The notes below the pieces were generated by a model. It was given only the letters and a program-made list of their open reading frames with translations. It made no database searches and was not told the origin of the DNA. This document shows, in pieces, positions 1 through 12,696 of a stretch of DNA of 64,000 nt (position 1 is its first letter; every line of letters begins with the position of its first letter). The stretch comes from Alitta virens (lineage: Eukaryota > Annelida > Polychaeta > Phyllodocida > Nereididae). The stretch lies in the NCBI GenBank assembly GCA_932294295.1, contig OW028582.1, positions 38,476,204 through 38,540,203 of the forward strand, read 5' to 3'. The position numbers and the translations under genes are program-made.

Positions 1-544
1 TTTGGTGATTTCTCAGATATCAAATCACGGTTTCACATGATGTATGGAGCCCTCATTGCCAGAAGATGTTAGAAACCAATAGTCTATACTGAGTTTAAAG
101 TTCTACAATGTTAGGAAGACACGAGCATTGGTTATTAAACCGAAACAGATAATTTGATTCATCATTTCTCATTACTCAATGCAATCATTATAGATATGAA
201 TATCATTAAAAAATACAGCAATTTTGCAGTGAAATGCAATTAAAGTACTGACAAGTTTCTGTCATGCACTACACACTTTGCTTCATAAGTGAAGAACTAT
301 AATGAGATCAGATGAGATCAGATGGGATGAGATATGATGAGATGACTTTTTTAAAATGCGTCAATTCAAATGTTATGCAATGATGTGTAATCACGTACAC
401 TAAAATTTAGTTGAGGAAAAAGACGTGTTGCAACTTGTCATGTGCACATGCTGTCCGTTTGGTTTGTTAATCAATGTGTGTTGTATTTTTTTTTCTGCAC
501 TCAGATGCTATCAAAGCATTTTCATTACTATTAAACAGCTTTCT

Positions 545-760
545 AAGCCCCAGTATATGCTGAAAATGGTAATACTGTGGCAAGTCAATCCTTGTTGTAT
601 TTTATTGGATATCTGTTTGGTACACTCCTGGAAACGAGAGACACCTAAAAGAACCTTGTGGAACCCCAGCAATAAGACAAGATGGATGGGAAAATTGTAT
701 GACAAGAACACAAGAGAAGAACTCTAAGAAATGATGACAGGATAAGGTTCGAGGTCACAG
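545..760 (-). pseudogene. Possible reverse-transcriptase remnant (weak)
   Basis: On the minus strand, 650-667 reads GVPQGS, the motif preceding the catalytic YxDD region in non-LTR reverse transcriptases. A loosely RT-like context follows, but with stops. The duplicated copy at 12,760-13,000 has the same motif at 12,863-12,880. The rest of the domain is not recognisable, so this may be a short relic or chance. Confidence 0.3.
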
Positions 761-874
761 CCTTAAGAATCCACCATAAAAAAGCAGAAACATGAATTTG
801 TTCACAGTGAGCTAAATAAAAGTCCTTTACCTCTCATTGTCCAGAAACAGATTATCTGCCTGCACCAACATACA

Positions 875-1020
875 AAGATAGATAGCTACATAGATAGATA
901 CATACATAGATAGATACATAGATAGATACATAGGTAGATACATAGATGGAAACTGAGATAGATACATAGACATATACAAAGATAGATACACAGATAAATA
1001 CATAGAAAGATATAGATAGC
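875..1020. repeat. GATA/GATACATA microsatellite
   Basis: An imperfect run of GATA and GATACATA units. It is absent at the matching place in duplication copy B, where only a few units remain near 13,090. Confidence 0.85.
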
Positions 1021-1212
1021 AGAGATGAGCGTGGGGCGGGTTTTGACCCGCAGGTTTTTGCCTGCCCCGCCCCTGTGGTCAATTTTTCATTTGGATTTGC
1101 GGGGCAGTGCGGGTGCGGGTAAAGTGCTTGAAGTGCGGGGTGGGTGCGAATCAACCACAAAGTTGAACATTGCGGAGACGGCGGGTGTGGGTGGCCTTGC
1201 AGTTAAGGTTCA
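1021..1212. repeat. GC-rich insertion with short inverted repeats
   Basis: A GC-rich island in AT-rich surroundings. It contains self-complementary pieces (GGGGCGGGTTTTGACCCGC and nearby CCCGCAGG/CCTGCCCCGCCCC) and repeated GCGGG motifs, resembling the ends of small hAT-type non-autonomous elements. It is missing from duplication copy B. No target duplication could be fixed. Confidence 0.4.
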
Positions 1213-2129
1213 GTAGATATTAGAAGTTAAATACTGCTGTGAATATCTTCAAAAACTCAAGTACTACCAATTTCTGAAACGAAAGTGCACATTTATCATA
1301 ATTATTTACATTTTTTTGTGGTATTCTTCATCAAAATATTTTCATTTACTCCTATTTTGAGAGTGATATAAATGTGGATTCATGCAGGCTTACATTAGTA
1401 TATAAGACACATATTTAATGTTGACAGGAGGTCAATTATGACAACCTCCCATGGGTTTCCTGGGGCCTCCAAACAGCATTAACCAACTAGAGAATAAAGA
1501 TGGCAAAAAATAAATATGGAAAGGAAAGTACAAAAAACTTGATCAAATAATATGGAATATGACAAATACTTAATGTTGGACTGTTGGTACGTTAAACTTA
1601 TGCTGAGATTATCCTGAACCATATACAGGCTCCCCAGCCAAAATGTAAGAGTTACTATGTAAAACATATGCTAATATGTGAAATTGCACTTTTATATTGT
1701 CAATGCATTTTTAATTTGATTGAACTGAACTGTATTTGCTTAGTTAATTACAGATCTTGTCAACCATACCATGAAGGAATGAAACATGTATTTATTATTT
1801 ATTAAGATTCAATTAATCAGCAATCACAATGCTAGTAAAATAATGACAAAAAAAAAAAACTTGTAATACGCAACTAAATATAAGATACACACTGTGAATT
1901 TCAAACATACAATCGCAAAACTTAATTTAGTGAAAGATATACACAGATCTTCATAGAAATAAGTGCCACATCATTTTCTATAAATGACATACACAAAGTT
2001 GCAAATTGGTAGTGGAAACTAGCAGGTTATAAAATAACTACAAAATGCCAAATTCAGATGTTATTACCAGAAATTGTGATGGAATTTGAAAGTTGGAATC
2101 AATCAATCTAAATCCATCCACACAAGAAA

Positions 2130-2470
2130 AGAAGATTACCCGAAGCTTGTTGTTGAATGCTAACAAACAATGAATCGGGTTTCTCTCGAAGAAAGGAAGT
2201 TTAAGATGTTCTTCAACACAATCAACAAATATCAGGCTTTGGCTAGAAAAACACTGCCTGCCCGCAGAGATGTGTTCCCAGCATTTAGATATTGTTTTCA
2301 GACAGCCCCAAGTACTTTCAGCAAATGTTAGAGGAGCTCTCGTGATCACCAGAAACTTCAGCTTGGAGGAAATCTTTTCTGAATGCTGTTTTTTGTCTTA
2401 TCTGACAGCCAGTGATGTCATGGCACCCACTTAAATTGTGTTTGTCATCTGCAGAAGTTGTGGTTTAAAT
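2130..2470 (-). repeat. Dispersed repeat family R1, copy 1
   Basis: About 340 bp related to 14,175-14,545 (through the segmental duplication), 7,915-8,255 (inverted) and 11,330-11,605 (same orientation as this copy). A minus-strand frame of 103 codons here is partly preserved in the duplicate and visibly related but stop-containing in the inverted copy. That fits either an old mobile element or a relic of a coding exon. No known family was recognised. Confidence 0.6.
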
Positions 2471-3651
2471 GGAAAAACTCTCAGCTTAAAATCTAAGCAA
2501 TCAATAATGATGAAATAAACTTTACAGCTGTTTCAGTTTCCCTGATTCTAGTGCTTTTATCCTGTAATGTTCATATAAAACCTCTTCAATGGATAAAAAT
2601 GGCAGTCGCTCGTACTATACTCAGACTGGCTAGATGGTGTCCAATTCAGATAGGGGTATAATTGTAAGCTTCTCTTCACAATATATTTGTGCAGCACTGC
2701 AACAACTGGGAATAACCAAAAAATGATAAGAGGAACCATATTACTTGTTCTTGATGATGTCTTGAACTTGGAAGTCAGATTCATCTTATTCATTTTACAT
2801 ATATATTAATAACTTATAGCATGCCATTTCAAAGAAGTGAAAATTTATTTTAAATATAACTGAGGAAATACTTAATTGCTTCTTGTTGAAGACATTCACA
2901 AATCACCCACATGAAAGCTTTTCATGAATTCTGAGATTCCCCTCTGATTGCAGCAACGATGCATTTACCAAGCGATTTCTTAGCCTAAGGTCGGGATAAA
3001 ATGTATGATTACATGCAGTTTATGCATTTGATACCAATGCCACAAGTAGTGTCACTCTGACCCAGCCTTTTCAGAGATAAAGCAGTGACATTATACTTTG
3101 ACTTTTTCTGTATACTTCTGCACATATGTGGCATAATTATATCCATCTTTCTTCTTGAACTGAATAAATGCCATTCAAAATATATGCAACCAATGTATCT
3201 GAATAGTAAACTGCTATTAAAGTACTTTTGACATAACAGTGCAACATAGCAACTAAATCTTATAGCTACCAGGCTAGGTGGTTGTTGAAGGTGTAATTTA
3301 AATGCCATATTATCCAAATGCACAAAAAAAAAAGAAGTTTATAACATCTGCAAAGTAGTATTTAGACATTTAATAAACATCTATTCATTTCAATGTGGCT
3401 AGGATATCAGTGAAAGCATTTACAAACAGTTATGTTGTTTGATGCAAGGTGTACTTCCACCCATGTAGGCATTTATAAGAGAACACCAAACTGAGATTAC
3501 TGTTCGTGCTTCCATAATCACTTAGCTACTTAAGTCTGAATGAACGATGTTCAGTGAGGCTGTACACACGATCAGCACACATCAGGCCTGGAGCTGGAAA
3601 AGCACTTTCTCTTCAAGTGAATATCTTTCACAAATGGTTGCAGTTCTTAAA

Positions 3652-3772
3652 GAAAGATGAAATAAGAAAGAAGGAAGGAAGGTAGGAAGGAAGGAAGAGA
3701 AGAAATAAGAAAGAAAGAAAGAAAGAAGTAAGGAAGTCAGGGAGGAAGGAAGAAAGAAAAAAAGGAAGGAAA
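3652..3772. repeat. GAAA/GGAA purine microsatellite
   Basis: About 120 bp of almost pure A/G on the plus strand in AAAG and AAGG units. It is lost in duplication copy B, where the flanks at about 15,625-15,640 meet directly. Confidence 0.9.
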
Positions 3773-6061
3773 TTTTACCAAATCTCATTTCACAAAATTA
3801 ATACAGCATGATTCTGAGAATCGCCACCATTCTACAAACCCACTCTGATTTTTCACTATTCAAATTCAGTTTCTGGCATTTAATATGGTGTAAATCGTAT
3901 CAGGATCATTTCTTACTAAGTACTTATTGAACTCCAGTCTTATACTTGGAACACTTCATTTATATAATCTAACATGAATAGGTTCTTCTGATTGAAAATA
4001 TCACATAAATGACTGTAGAGGCATTATATTAGTTAACCAGTTAAATTCCATATTGACTGTATTTGTGTCCATATACCATGGTGCATGTTTTGCTCATAAT
4101 GCATCTGAACTTTTGAAATAAAAGAATGAAACTCAAATCTGTGACAGCAAAACTGATATCAAGGGTTCCTGCCCTCAACTAGGGTATCCACCTGGGTTTT
4201 TGGCATAACTCATGCATAGCTGTCACAGCCAAGCTGGCCGAGGCAGCTTATGTTTAAGTCCAACTGATTCCAAGTAGAATTCCCTGGGACTGAAGTTGTC
4301 ACTCGAGATCTCTTCTTGCAGGTGATTGATTATTCTTGTAACTAAGAATATATGCTATTCTTTAGTTGTTCTCTATCATTTGTCTCAAATAATTAAAATA
4401 ATACAAAACAAAACCAAAGTGCAGTATTTGTTTAAAAGGTCTACAAAAATTACATTTGTTAAGACCAATTCAAGTTATTATCAATATGATATGATGGTAT
4501 TCATTCAATATTTTGGCTTAATTGAGTTGACTTTAGATTGACACACAAGGTGGCAGCAGGTGTATTTTAATGAGTGCTTCAATGAGACAGCTATAGCTAG
4601 ATGGTTTGGCTTAGTGCTAAGTACCAGGGTGTATACATAGTGGTCAAGCTACATCTCATAGATTGATCTTTTATTTTCATGAGTACTGTGTGTAGAAATG
4701 TGTCCTCTTAGTTAACTTTTGTACATGTGAATAATTGATTTTATGCCTTTTAATTTTGTCAATCTGATTACAAAATAGTGGTCACCTGATAATGGTGTGT
4801 CCATTTGAGTGGTGTCCAGGTTACTTAACTGATTTGTCAACCTTCTTAAGTGTAGTGACTGTCACAACCTGATTTTCTACTAGTAGTACTGTAGTGTCTT
4901 GGTTTTTAAAAGAGAGAAATACTATGTCACTGACTTATCCCAGCTGCTTGATTGCTTTTTTTGTCTGTCTTATTTTGTGGTAGTCAGTTAAGCCCTATAT
5001 ATTATCGCCTAAGGTCTTTATACTAATCATGAGCATAATAGGTAGGAAATGAAGGAAGTCACAGACATTATGACAAAACTACTGCTAGATCCATGTTTTT
5101 TAGCAATGTTATATACAATATAGGAGTGGCAAAGAACTTAAAATGACATCTGTTTGCCTGGTGGTTTTTTTCTTTCTTTCTCTACCTTGGCGTTCTTGGT
5201 TACAGAGCTAACGGTGTAGGATTCTCTTTGTTTCGGTTCTCTCGAAGCATATTTAGGGACAGCTGCTCTGTAGTCTTCTTGCATTTTGCTCCTTCCTTAT
5301 TTCAATAGTTGAAGGGCATCTTTTTGATCAATAGCTACACTCTTTGTGATTAACAACAGGAAATAAAAACTAGATGTCTAAAAAATAATAAGTCAAATTT
5401 GTTTAAAAAGCCAATTGGTTCTTATCAAAGCCAGTGATCAAATTATTTATTGATTAATTTACAGCATTATTTCGACATAAGGTGCATATCGTTCATTCTC
5501 TGCTTAAGCATCTGCTCTCAAATTAATTTTAATTACTAGGAAAAGTTTGATGAATTCACCAATTAATCCATGATCATGTTATGAAATTAATGGTGGAATG
5601 GCAACTTTAAGTGCATTTCAATTAGATTGAGACCCAAGGTTGCAAGTGCAAATGTTTCTAACCTCTCATGCAGGTTGTGAATCTTTGTCTTTGACATGAA
5701 TCAGGTCTCTTTTTTGTGGTAGCTCCAACATGATCTCCCATACAACAAAGCGGCCATAACAAAATGCTCTGAAAAACTACAAAGTTTAAGCTGCTTTTAA
5801 GCAGTTTTATGAATTTATTAATTATTACATGCAAATGCATGTACAACATTGAATATTCATACATGGAACATGGACAAACAAAACAGCTAACCCCAGTGAA
5901 AACTGGCCGGCAAAATGTTTCCTAGAGCAATAAAGTTTTCAAGACTTTGTAATGCTCATAGGCCTGTCAAGTTTGTTTATGTGACATGAGATTAGAAATA
6001 AACAGATCTATAACAAAATAAGCATAAAAATCAAGTCAAACTTACAGCCCATATAACTCAA

Positions 6062-6078
6062 CCCCCCCCCCCCCCCCC
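6062..6078. repeat. Poly(C) run
   Basis: Seventeen consecutive C in duplication copy A. The matching place in copy B (about 22,710) has only six, so the tract length is variable. Confidence 0.9.
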
Positions 6079-6779
6079 AGCCAATGCTATAACTTTTTAT
6101 TCAGGTTATAGTAAATGAAATAATGAACTATGACATTAAAAGCAGATTTCATTTTTGAAAATGTCCTGGACCTTCGCAATATGCATGGAAGATTAAACTA
6201 CAGATATGGGAGAGAGAGAGAGTACCCGTGAGGTAAATTAAGAATGAATGAGAAAAACAAACTACCTAGAACCCTAGAACCATATCATGGAATTTTGCAG
6301 CATTATAAATGAGAAATTAGGGACACTTAGCAAGGTCCCATCATTCTTCTGAATGAACCAGAGTATTTAGTTGATGACTTGGTTTGAAAAAATGCTGTTT
6401 GTCCAGACCTATAGGATTCTACCGCATTGCTAAATAAGGATCACCAAATGTGTTTTACCAACAGCAGTCTCTGTTGTCTTTCTGTGTTATAACTTGTGAA
6501 TCAAATTTTAGAAGGAAAAATATTGAGTTCCTCAGTTGATTTTTAACTTTCATAGGTAGTAGATAAGATACTGAATTGAAATAGTATATTATTGCCAATT
6601 TTGCAAAGTATTACAATATAATTGTTGGTAAAAGTGACAACAAGACTCCATTTTGATTTGTGTAACGCAAAATTTCTGCAGCAAGTTTGCCATAATGTAA
6701 ACTTTGCAAAATTAATTGCATTACTTTGAACCTTGAGCTGTTTTGTTTGTTTTCTAAACATGTCATCAAAAAGCCTCCC

Positions 6780-6920
6780 ATGTCTACCAAGAAGCTGGGT
6801 GATCCCTGCATATAACATCATGATCGTATCCGCTCGTTTAATGTCAGTAAAGTGATGCCTTGCCCCAAATGCCACTGATGGACACTCATATGCATGCATA
6901 TGGACAACATCGCTGTTTGT
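6780..6920 (-). repeat. Dispersed repeat family R2, copy 1
   Basis: The minus strand matches 56,205-56,360 on the plus strand at high similarity, and part of 24,830-24,940. In two copies an open frame starts with a similar peptide (MHAYECPSVAF, later GITQLLGRHG). It could be a relic of a coding exon spread with a repeat. No domain was recognised. Confidence 0.55.
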
Positions 6921-7910
6921 GAATGGTCCAAAATTACCTTGTTATCCAATCTGTACTAGTGTTGTTTTCGGCAGGATTGTCAAGGTTCCATAAATCACAC
7001 AATTGCTCTTTGATATCTGAGAAATTATCAGCATCAAATCAGATGCTAGATGGCTCTTTGCTGCAATCAGAAGGGAATCAGAGAATTCCTGAATTGCTTT
7101 CCTGCGGGCAATTTACCCAGGTATTTGTCTGAGAGGTGGCAATTCTGTTTAGCATTGGTTTTTTGTCAACTCTAATTATCCTCATATTGCATTCACAGTT
7201 TTCATTATCAGCTTCCTTTCATGTAGTTTTAACACAAAATCAGTAAGGAGATCCAACAGCTCAGCCCACAGATCTGGGCTGGCAGGTAAATAGATAGGCA
7301 GATACGTTAGTCAGAGAACTTCATAACTCCAACAAGTAGCCTAATTAGAGGATGATTCAGAATAAATGTTCACCTGTTATATTTGGTCATATTTGACACA
7401 TGGTATGTAGCAGGAAAATTAGTGGAGAGAAATGTTAGCAACAAGTCAAACCACAACTTTTTAGTTGATAAAAATATGTCTGGTAAACAATTACTATTTT
7501 CTCCACTGTAATTTCTGCTGCTTTTCTGTGACTATGACAAATGGCAACAATGGACAATATGGCAAAAAAAAACATCTTTTTAGAGATAGGAACCTTAAAG
7601 TTAATTTAAAGTTTTGAGGCTGGGGTATGACTTGTAAGTGACATTTTTCTCAAATTTGGTGCCGCTTAAATCTTTGTAATGATAGGAATTTAACCGGGAA
7701 AAAATGGAAATAATGAATCCTACTATAATCATTCAAATAATGGAGGTTTGAAAATTATGATGTCACTCATTGAGGAGTCCCAGGGTTTCCCTCGAAGGGT
7801 CTTGGTGGGATTCCCCTAAGGTTGTGCCTGGTACCTGCTATTGCTTTACAGGTAATAAACCCAGGCTAATTAGTTTTGTGATCGTTTGGTTGGAGCTTTC
7901 CAATTTAATC
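6905..7910. other. Unassigned spacer
   Basis: AT-rich DNA between duplication copy A and the inverted R1 copy. I see no supported gene, RNA or element in it. Confidence 0.5.
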
Positions 7911-7914
7911 TGCT

Positions 7915-8255
7915 ACCTCTCATGACAAACACAATTCAAATGTGTGCCATAATCTTGCTGGATATTTGAAAAAGGTAAATCACCATTCACAAAAGATCTG
8001 CCTCAGGCTGAAGTTTGTGGTGATCATGAGCGCTCTTTTAACATTTGGCAAAAGTACTTTAGGCTGTCTGGAAACAATATCTAATTGCTGAAAACACATC
8101 TTTTCTGGTAGCTGGCAGTTTTTTTTTCAAGCCCAGGCTGATATTTGCTGATCATTTGGAAGACCTACTTGAACTCCTTTCTTTCAGACAAACATGATTC
8201 ATTGTTTATTAGCATGAAATCACAAGCTGCCTTTTGGGGTGATTTTTGCTAAATT
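7915..8255 (+). repeat. Dispersed repeat family R1, inverted copy
   Basis: The plus strand here corresponds to the minus strand of 2,130-2,470. It shares TTTGGCAAAAGTACTTTAGG-like and ATTCATTGTTTATTAGCAT-like blocks and the flanking GACAAACACAATT block. It is diverged and its frame contains stops. Confidence 0.55.
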
Positions 8256-10160
8256 GTGTGCAGGTGGCATCCAACTTTCAATTTTCATCATAATTTGTGG
8301 TAAACACTCTGGTGCTGGGTTGGGTGGTAACAGTAATTTAACCAGGAATATTACTTTTCACACTACATTAGTTGGCATAGCTACACTTGACACTGCTTGT
8401 CAGAATTCATAATACTGTGTGCATGGAATTTGCAAATGCATGTCAGACAACATATAACTTTCCCTGAATAATCATCCTGTTTTCTTTATAATAGTCATTG
8501 GCCTTATGTACCTCTTTGTGTAATAGATATACATCAGTGCACTATAGAATATAGACATATAGATATGTAAAGTGCTGCCTTCTAAGCGACTCATAATGGT
8601 TGATTGCAGGAGTTCACTGACACAATTATTCTTTTTCTGAATTTATGTTGTGTACTTTGCATATATGTTTTTCGAATGTAAACTAACAGGAACTAAAAAA
8701 GCAAAAAAACACGTGAATTCATCAAGAACTGAATTAAATCTTACTCATCACATTAACTTCAAATCCATTGTGGTTGTTTACAAAATGTTTTCATAGATAA
8801 AAAAGTGGTTAAATGACACTTGATTTCTTGCTTCACTTTTCTAAAATTATAAAATATATCTTCTTTCATCCATTTGTCTGCAAATGTAAGATAATTCCTC
8901 ACAAAGCCATAGTTAGTGCCACAGGTGACATTAATCCTCATCAACGTATTTGTGGATAATATCCTATTATGCAGACAAAAAGGGAAATGTCAGATGACAA
9001 AAAATCATCCTGGATGAGGCGTGCAAGAAATAGCAGATAGTTCCACCGGTATTTTATTCCCAAAGCAGATATATATTTTTCATTCAGCCGCTGTGACCCA
9101 ATCAGAATGCTTCATTGTCATCCAGCATGGGTGTATATTGTGCAGCAGCAGAGTATATTGGACAGCTGCTAAATATGTTGGATGGCTTCAGTTGATGTTG
9201 GATGGCGGCAGTGTATGTTAGACAATCTGCAGGCTATGCTGTTCAACATAAAAAATATCAGCAATGGTGGATTGGGTGTCTTCCAATTTTTGTGGGATTT
9301 GGAAAACTATGTTGGACTACTCATGCACTGTCCACTGTTCATCCACTGTCGTTCATGGGAAAAGTAAAGTTAACTTTACATACACAGGAGAACAAATGTA
9401 GCTTTTTAACTTTCTTATTAAGTAGCATTTGATTGAAGGAAGTCTTGCATTCTCATCCAAGCAGCTAAAACTAGCCGCATGGAACTGGCTCGCAAGGCTG
9501 TCTGTTTTGGCTAGCCAAAACAGATTCAAATTTTACAAATAATTTTAGTGCAATTTTGGATTTAATAGTACATTTCTCTTTAGGGTAAAATTCGCTTTGA
9601 TGAACACGTAACAACTTCAATAAAAGTCTGGCTCTTAAATAGCTGATTGGGCACTCACTAGAACAAGCTACTTAGACGATAATTCCACCTTTCTAGGGAG
9701 GCCATTGGGTCTATCTGCTAATGGTGGAATGAAGAGATTTGTGTTTATGAATTTTGTTCATAAAATAAAAATCATCCCAACATTCGTGTGTCATACATAT
9801 TTATAATAGTTGCTGTTCTTCAGTGTTCTTCCGTAGTGTATAGCGACAGAACTGATGTTGAATGTCAGCTGAAGCCCTTAGCTGAGTCAGCATATATGAC
9901 TACTGGCCAGAAGCAAATGTAATGATGAGGTGATAAGACTTGGAGTCAACACCATGTTACACATTTAATCCATGGGTGCGTTTTTCACTTGCCTCAGCAT
10001 AGACTTCCTATTTTGTCATTCATATTCATTTGAATTCCGTCCAGGCAGGTTTTACACCAGGAATCTCGGTTATCAATATTGATTCATTGTCTTTGTAAAA
10101 CTGTCTAAGAAATGCAGCTATAATTTATTATAGGTAATAGTTTTATATCTCGAATAGGAG
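8256..10160. other. Unassigned AT-rich DNA with a decayed minisatellite
   Basis: No gene supported. At about 9,125-9,235 an irregular repeat of a TATGTTGGATGGC/AGCAG-type unit occurs four to five times. It accounts for the short overlapping open frames there. Confidence 0.4.
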
Positions 10161-10162
10161 GG

Positions 10163-10243
10163 AGTTAACTAACATTTTTGTTTGGTTATATCCCTCCACC
10201 TGCGGCGTTGGGATATAACCAACAAAAACGATAGTTAACTACC
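10163..10243. repeat. Foldback (inverted repeat with short loop)
   Basis: Left arm 10,163-10,194 and right arm 10,209-10,243 are near-perfect reverse complements (AGTTAACTA...GGTTATATCCC on one side, GGGATATAACC...TAGTTAACT on the other). The loop is about 14 bases and contains CCACCTGCGGCG. It fits a tiny MITE or a cruciform-forming relic. There are no coding signs. Confidence 0.7.
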
Positions 10244-11100
10244 TGTGGGTAACATAGCCCTAAAGAGGCATATGTGCAGGTGCTGAAGGCGTATTTCATC
10301 CTTTTGTCAAACATATATTGTTCCGTGTAGGATAATCTTACCTCTGTATAGAGCGCTTTGAGCTGCCAAAATAGATGTTCAAAACTAAGTAGTAATCACA
10401 GAACATCAAGTGTCATTCAAGTAGTTTGATTTCGAACTCATTAGAATGAAAATAACAATGAATTGGAAGTGAGTCTCATAATGAGTATGATCAAACTAAA
10501 CTTCAACTCAACACCGTTACATGCTTTAACAAGTAGACGCTAATGATCATATGATGATAGGGTGGTGTTTTTGGAAATCGACTCCTATAGTGATTATTAA
10601 GAGTCCAAATCTGTCTTCTGGATTTGAAAACATGACAATAGAGCCATAGAAAACGTGTAAAATAAATACCTATCGACAATTATTTCACAAATTCTTGAGA
10701 ATATCAGTGTACAGTGTGTGTAACAACTATGCTATTTTGTAGCACTTTTGTAAATTGTAATAACTTGGTTAAAGAGCATATACCTTCGTAGTTAAATTTC
10801 TGTATGCAAGTTTGCATCTTTATTTTCGATTCAAATTGAGTATGAGAAGTACATTGTAATGATTGCATATACAGGCATGTAAAAACACATCTTCAGCAAA
10901 AACAATTGGATTAAAAGGTTGCTGCAGTCACTTTTTAAATTCCATACAAATCTCCATACACAATTATGATGGTGGTACTTTGTGAAATGGGAATATATAT
11001 CAAAGCATTTACGTCATCAGAAGTGTTTTTTCAAATTGAAAAGAGATCTGTCAAAATTAACCCTCACAATAATGTATCTCCACCCATAACTCGAGAGCAC

Positions 11101-11300
11101 ACGGCTTAGCTCAGTGGTAGCATGCTGGGCTGCCAACCACTTGGTCCTGGGTTCACATCCAGTCCATGTTGGGAGGTTGCTTCATCATTTGCTTCATTAC
11201 CTTGTCACCTGCCTGCCATGATCATCTCTATCTGGTGCAAAAAATATTGGAAGTAAATCCTGCCTTATCCAACCACCACTCACCACCCATACCTCATGGT
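11101..11300 (+). repeat. tRNA-derived SINE, copy 1
   Basis: An A-box-like TAGCTCAGTGGTAG (11,107-11,120) and a B-box-like GGTTCACATCC (11,150-11,160) have the spacing of a tRNA gene. They are followed by a non-tRNA tail related to that of the SINE at 25,520-25,695. The cloverleaf is degenerate and the unit continues past the 3' end of a tRNA, so a SINE fits better than a working tRNA gene. Confidence 0.75.
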
Positions 11301-11329
11301 TTCAGGTAAAATGAACACTACATCACGTT

Positions 11330-11605
11330 TGTCTCAAAGAAGAAACGTTTAAGGAGCATCGCTAAGCAAACAATTGATATTCCATTTGACTCACAATATT
11401 CTGCCCTAAAAGTAAAGACATGTTCACAGCATTTGGATATCATTTACAGACAGAAAAAATGCTTTTAGGGAATGTTAAAGAATCTTTAACGATCACGGAA
11501 ACATGCGAGTCATGAATTGTTTTTTTTGGAAATGCTATTATTTTACTGTCCGACAACAGCCAGTGATATCATGATACCAACTTACTTAATAGGTAATTCA
11601 TGAGC
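11330..11605 (-). repeat. Dispersed repeat family R1, copy 3
   Basis: Diverged relative of 2,190-2,440. It keeps the order of blocks around 'cagcatttggatatc', 'gaatgttaaag' and 'cagccagtgatatcatg'. No open frame survives. Confidence 0.45.
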
Positions 11606-12696
11606 AGTTGAAAGATAGATTACTAATGAAAAATGTTCCAATGGAATTATTTAACGTGCTTGTAGACTGCAATATTCAACAAAGCACAAAGTAAAACAAA
11701 GTGCACATATTGTACATAAAAACAAAAATAAGCTACTTCTAGAATGTATTGTATTACAGGTGACCCAAGCATGTGGTTTTGTTAATTGTTCCCTTTGTGG
11801 CATGTCATTATTGCCCTGACCTTTCTTTCTGATCTTGTGTTGCCTGGCAACAAGAGCGATATTTGGTTCAAAAGGTACTAGAAGCAATTTCAGACTGTAT
11901 CTGCAAGGTCACGAACAATGTCAGGTTATTAGAATATCCTTTAATGTTATAGATTTTTCTCTTTCATTAATAAATATTTTAATATTTGTTTGCGTTTTTT
12001 TCAGTGGTGTGGTTGGTTTCACAGCACGACAAAACGAAAGGCTGAAACTGTTTACATTTCATACACATACAAATGGTTAATGCCGGAATCTTCGTACACC
12101 CATTGTTAGACATGATTTTGCAAAAAATGGCATTGCATATAGAATACCCAACAAATTTCCAAATTAATATGTCAAAATTATATGGTGGCCCCTCAGAAAC
12201 AACATACAATTGTCTTACAGGGGTTTCCTTGCCGCTTTTTATAACTGACTTTACCCATGGGGCTAATCAACTCTTTGTCATTGTCATGTACTGTCAGCTG
12301 TCCTCACCTCTAAAATATGATACCGATGCTGCAACAAATGTCTATTGCAGGAAGCATAAAAGACCAAAGACATATTTTACACTCAGGAAGCCCTGACTGC
12401 TGTAGGGGAAGCAATGAAGTTGATATGGGGATGTCAAATATCATTTTCAAACACTCAAATGACAATTGTGGTATGTTTTGCCCTGCTGGAATAAACACGA
12501 TTTAGATGTTCTTTTGTTTGACTATGGTCAATCGAGAAAAAAAAAATTGTGGAAACCTATCTTGAAAATAAACTTTAAGTAAAAGGGTATTAAGGCATAA
12601 GGTAATCTTTATTTTACAGGATTGACAATAAAAATGTAATTTACAGAAGCAGAAGTGCTCTTTATGATAGTTATAAATTTGATTTGTATTGCTAAT
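11606..12696. other. Unassigned spacer
   Basis: Several overlapping short open frames lie on both strands at 11,650-12,500. None has a recognisable domain, conserved partner or credible start context. I see no supported gene. Confidence 0.4.

Larger units (their letters stand above)
167..6900 (+). repeat. Segmental duplication, copy A
   Basis: Long stretches match 12,697-24,940 in the same order and orientation, interrupted by indels. Examples are the block starting 'cattactcaatgcaatcatt' at about 170 and 12,700, and the block around 2,900-3,300 matching 14,900-15,330. The end block near 6,820-6,885 matches 24,867-24,940. Copy A has private material at about 216-545 and 875-1,480, and lacks the Harbinger transposon and the 427-bp tandem array of copy B. 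Open frames in this stretch are short and unsupported, so I see no protein-coding gene. Confidence 0.85.

Noticed and set aside
875..1020. CRISPR-like or regulatory array
   Set aside because: Simple GATA-type microsatellite with no distinct spacers, in a eukaryotic context.
5658..5864. 68-codon minus-strand frame, also at 22,322-22,513
   Set aside because: Shared only because of the segmental duplication. The two versions differ by indels that shift the frame, arguing against coding.
11101..11175. A tRNA gene
   Set aside because: A and B boxes are present, but the acceptor stem and anticodon arm do not close and the unit has a SINE tail shared with another locus.
11650..12500. Cluster of overlapping 60-107-codon frames on both strands
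   Set aside because: No recognisable domains, no consistent splice structure and no repeated copy. Most likely chance frames.
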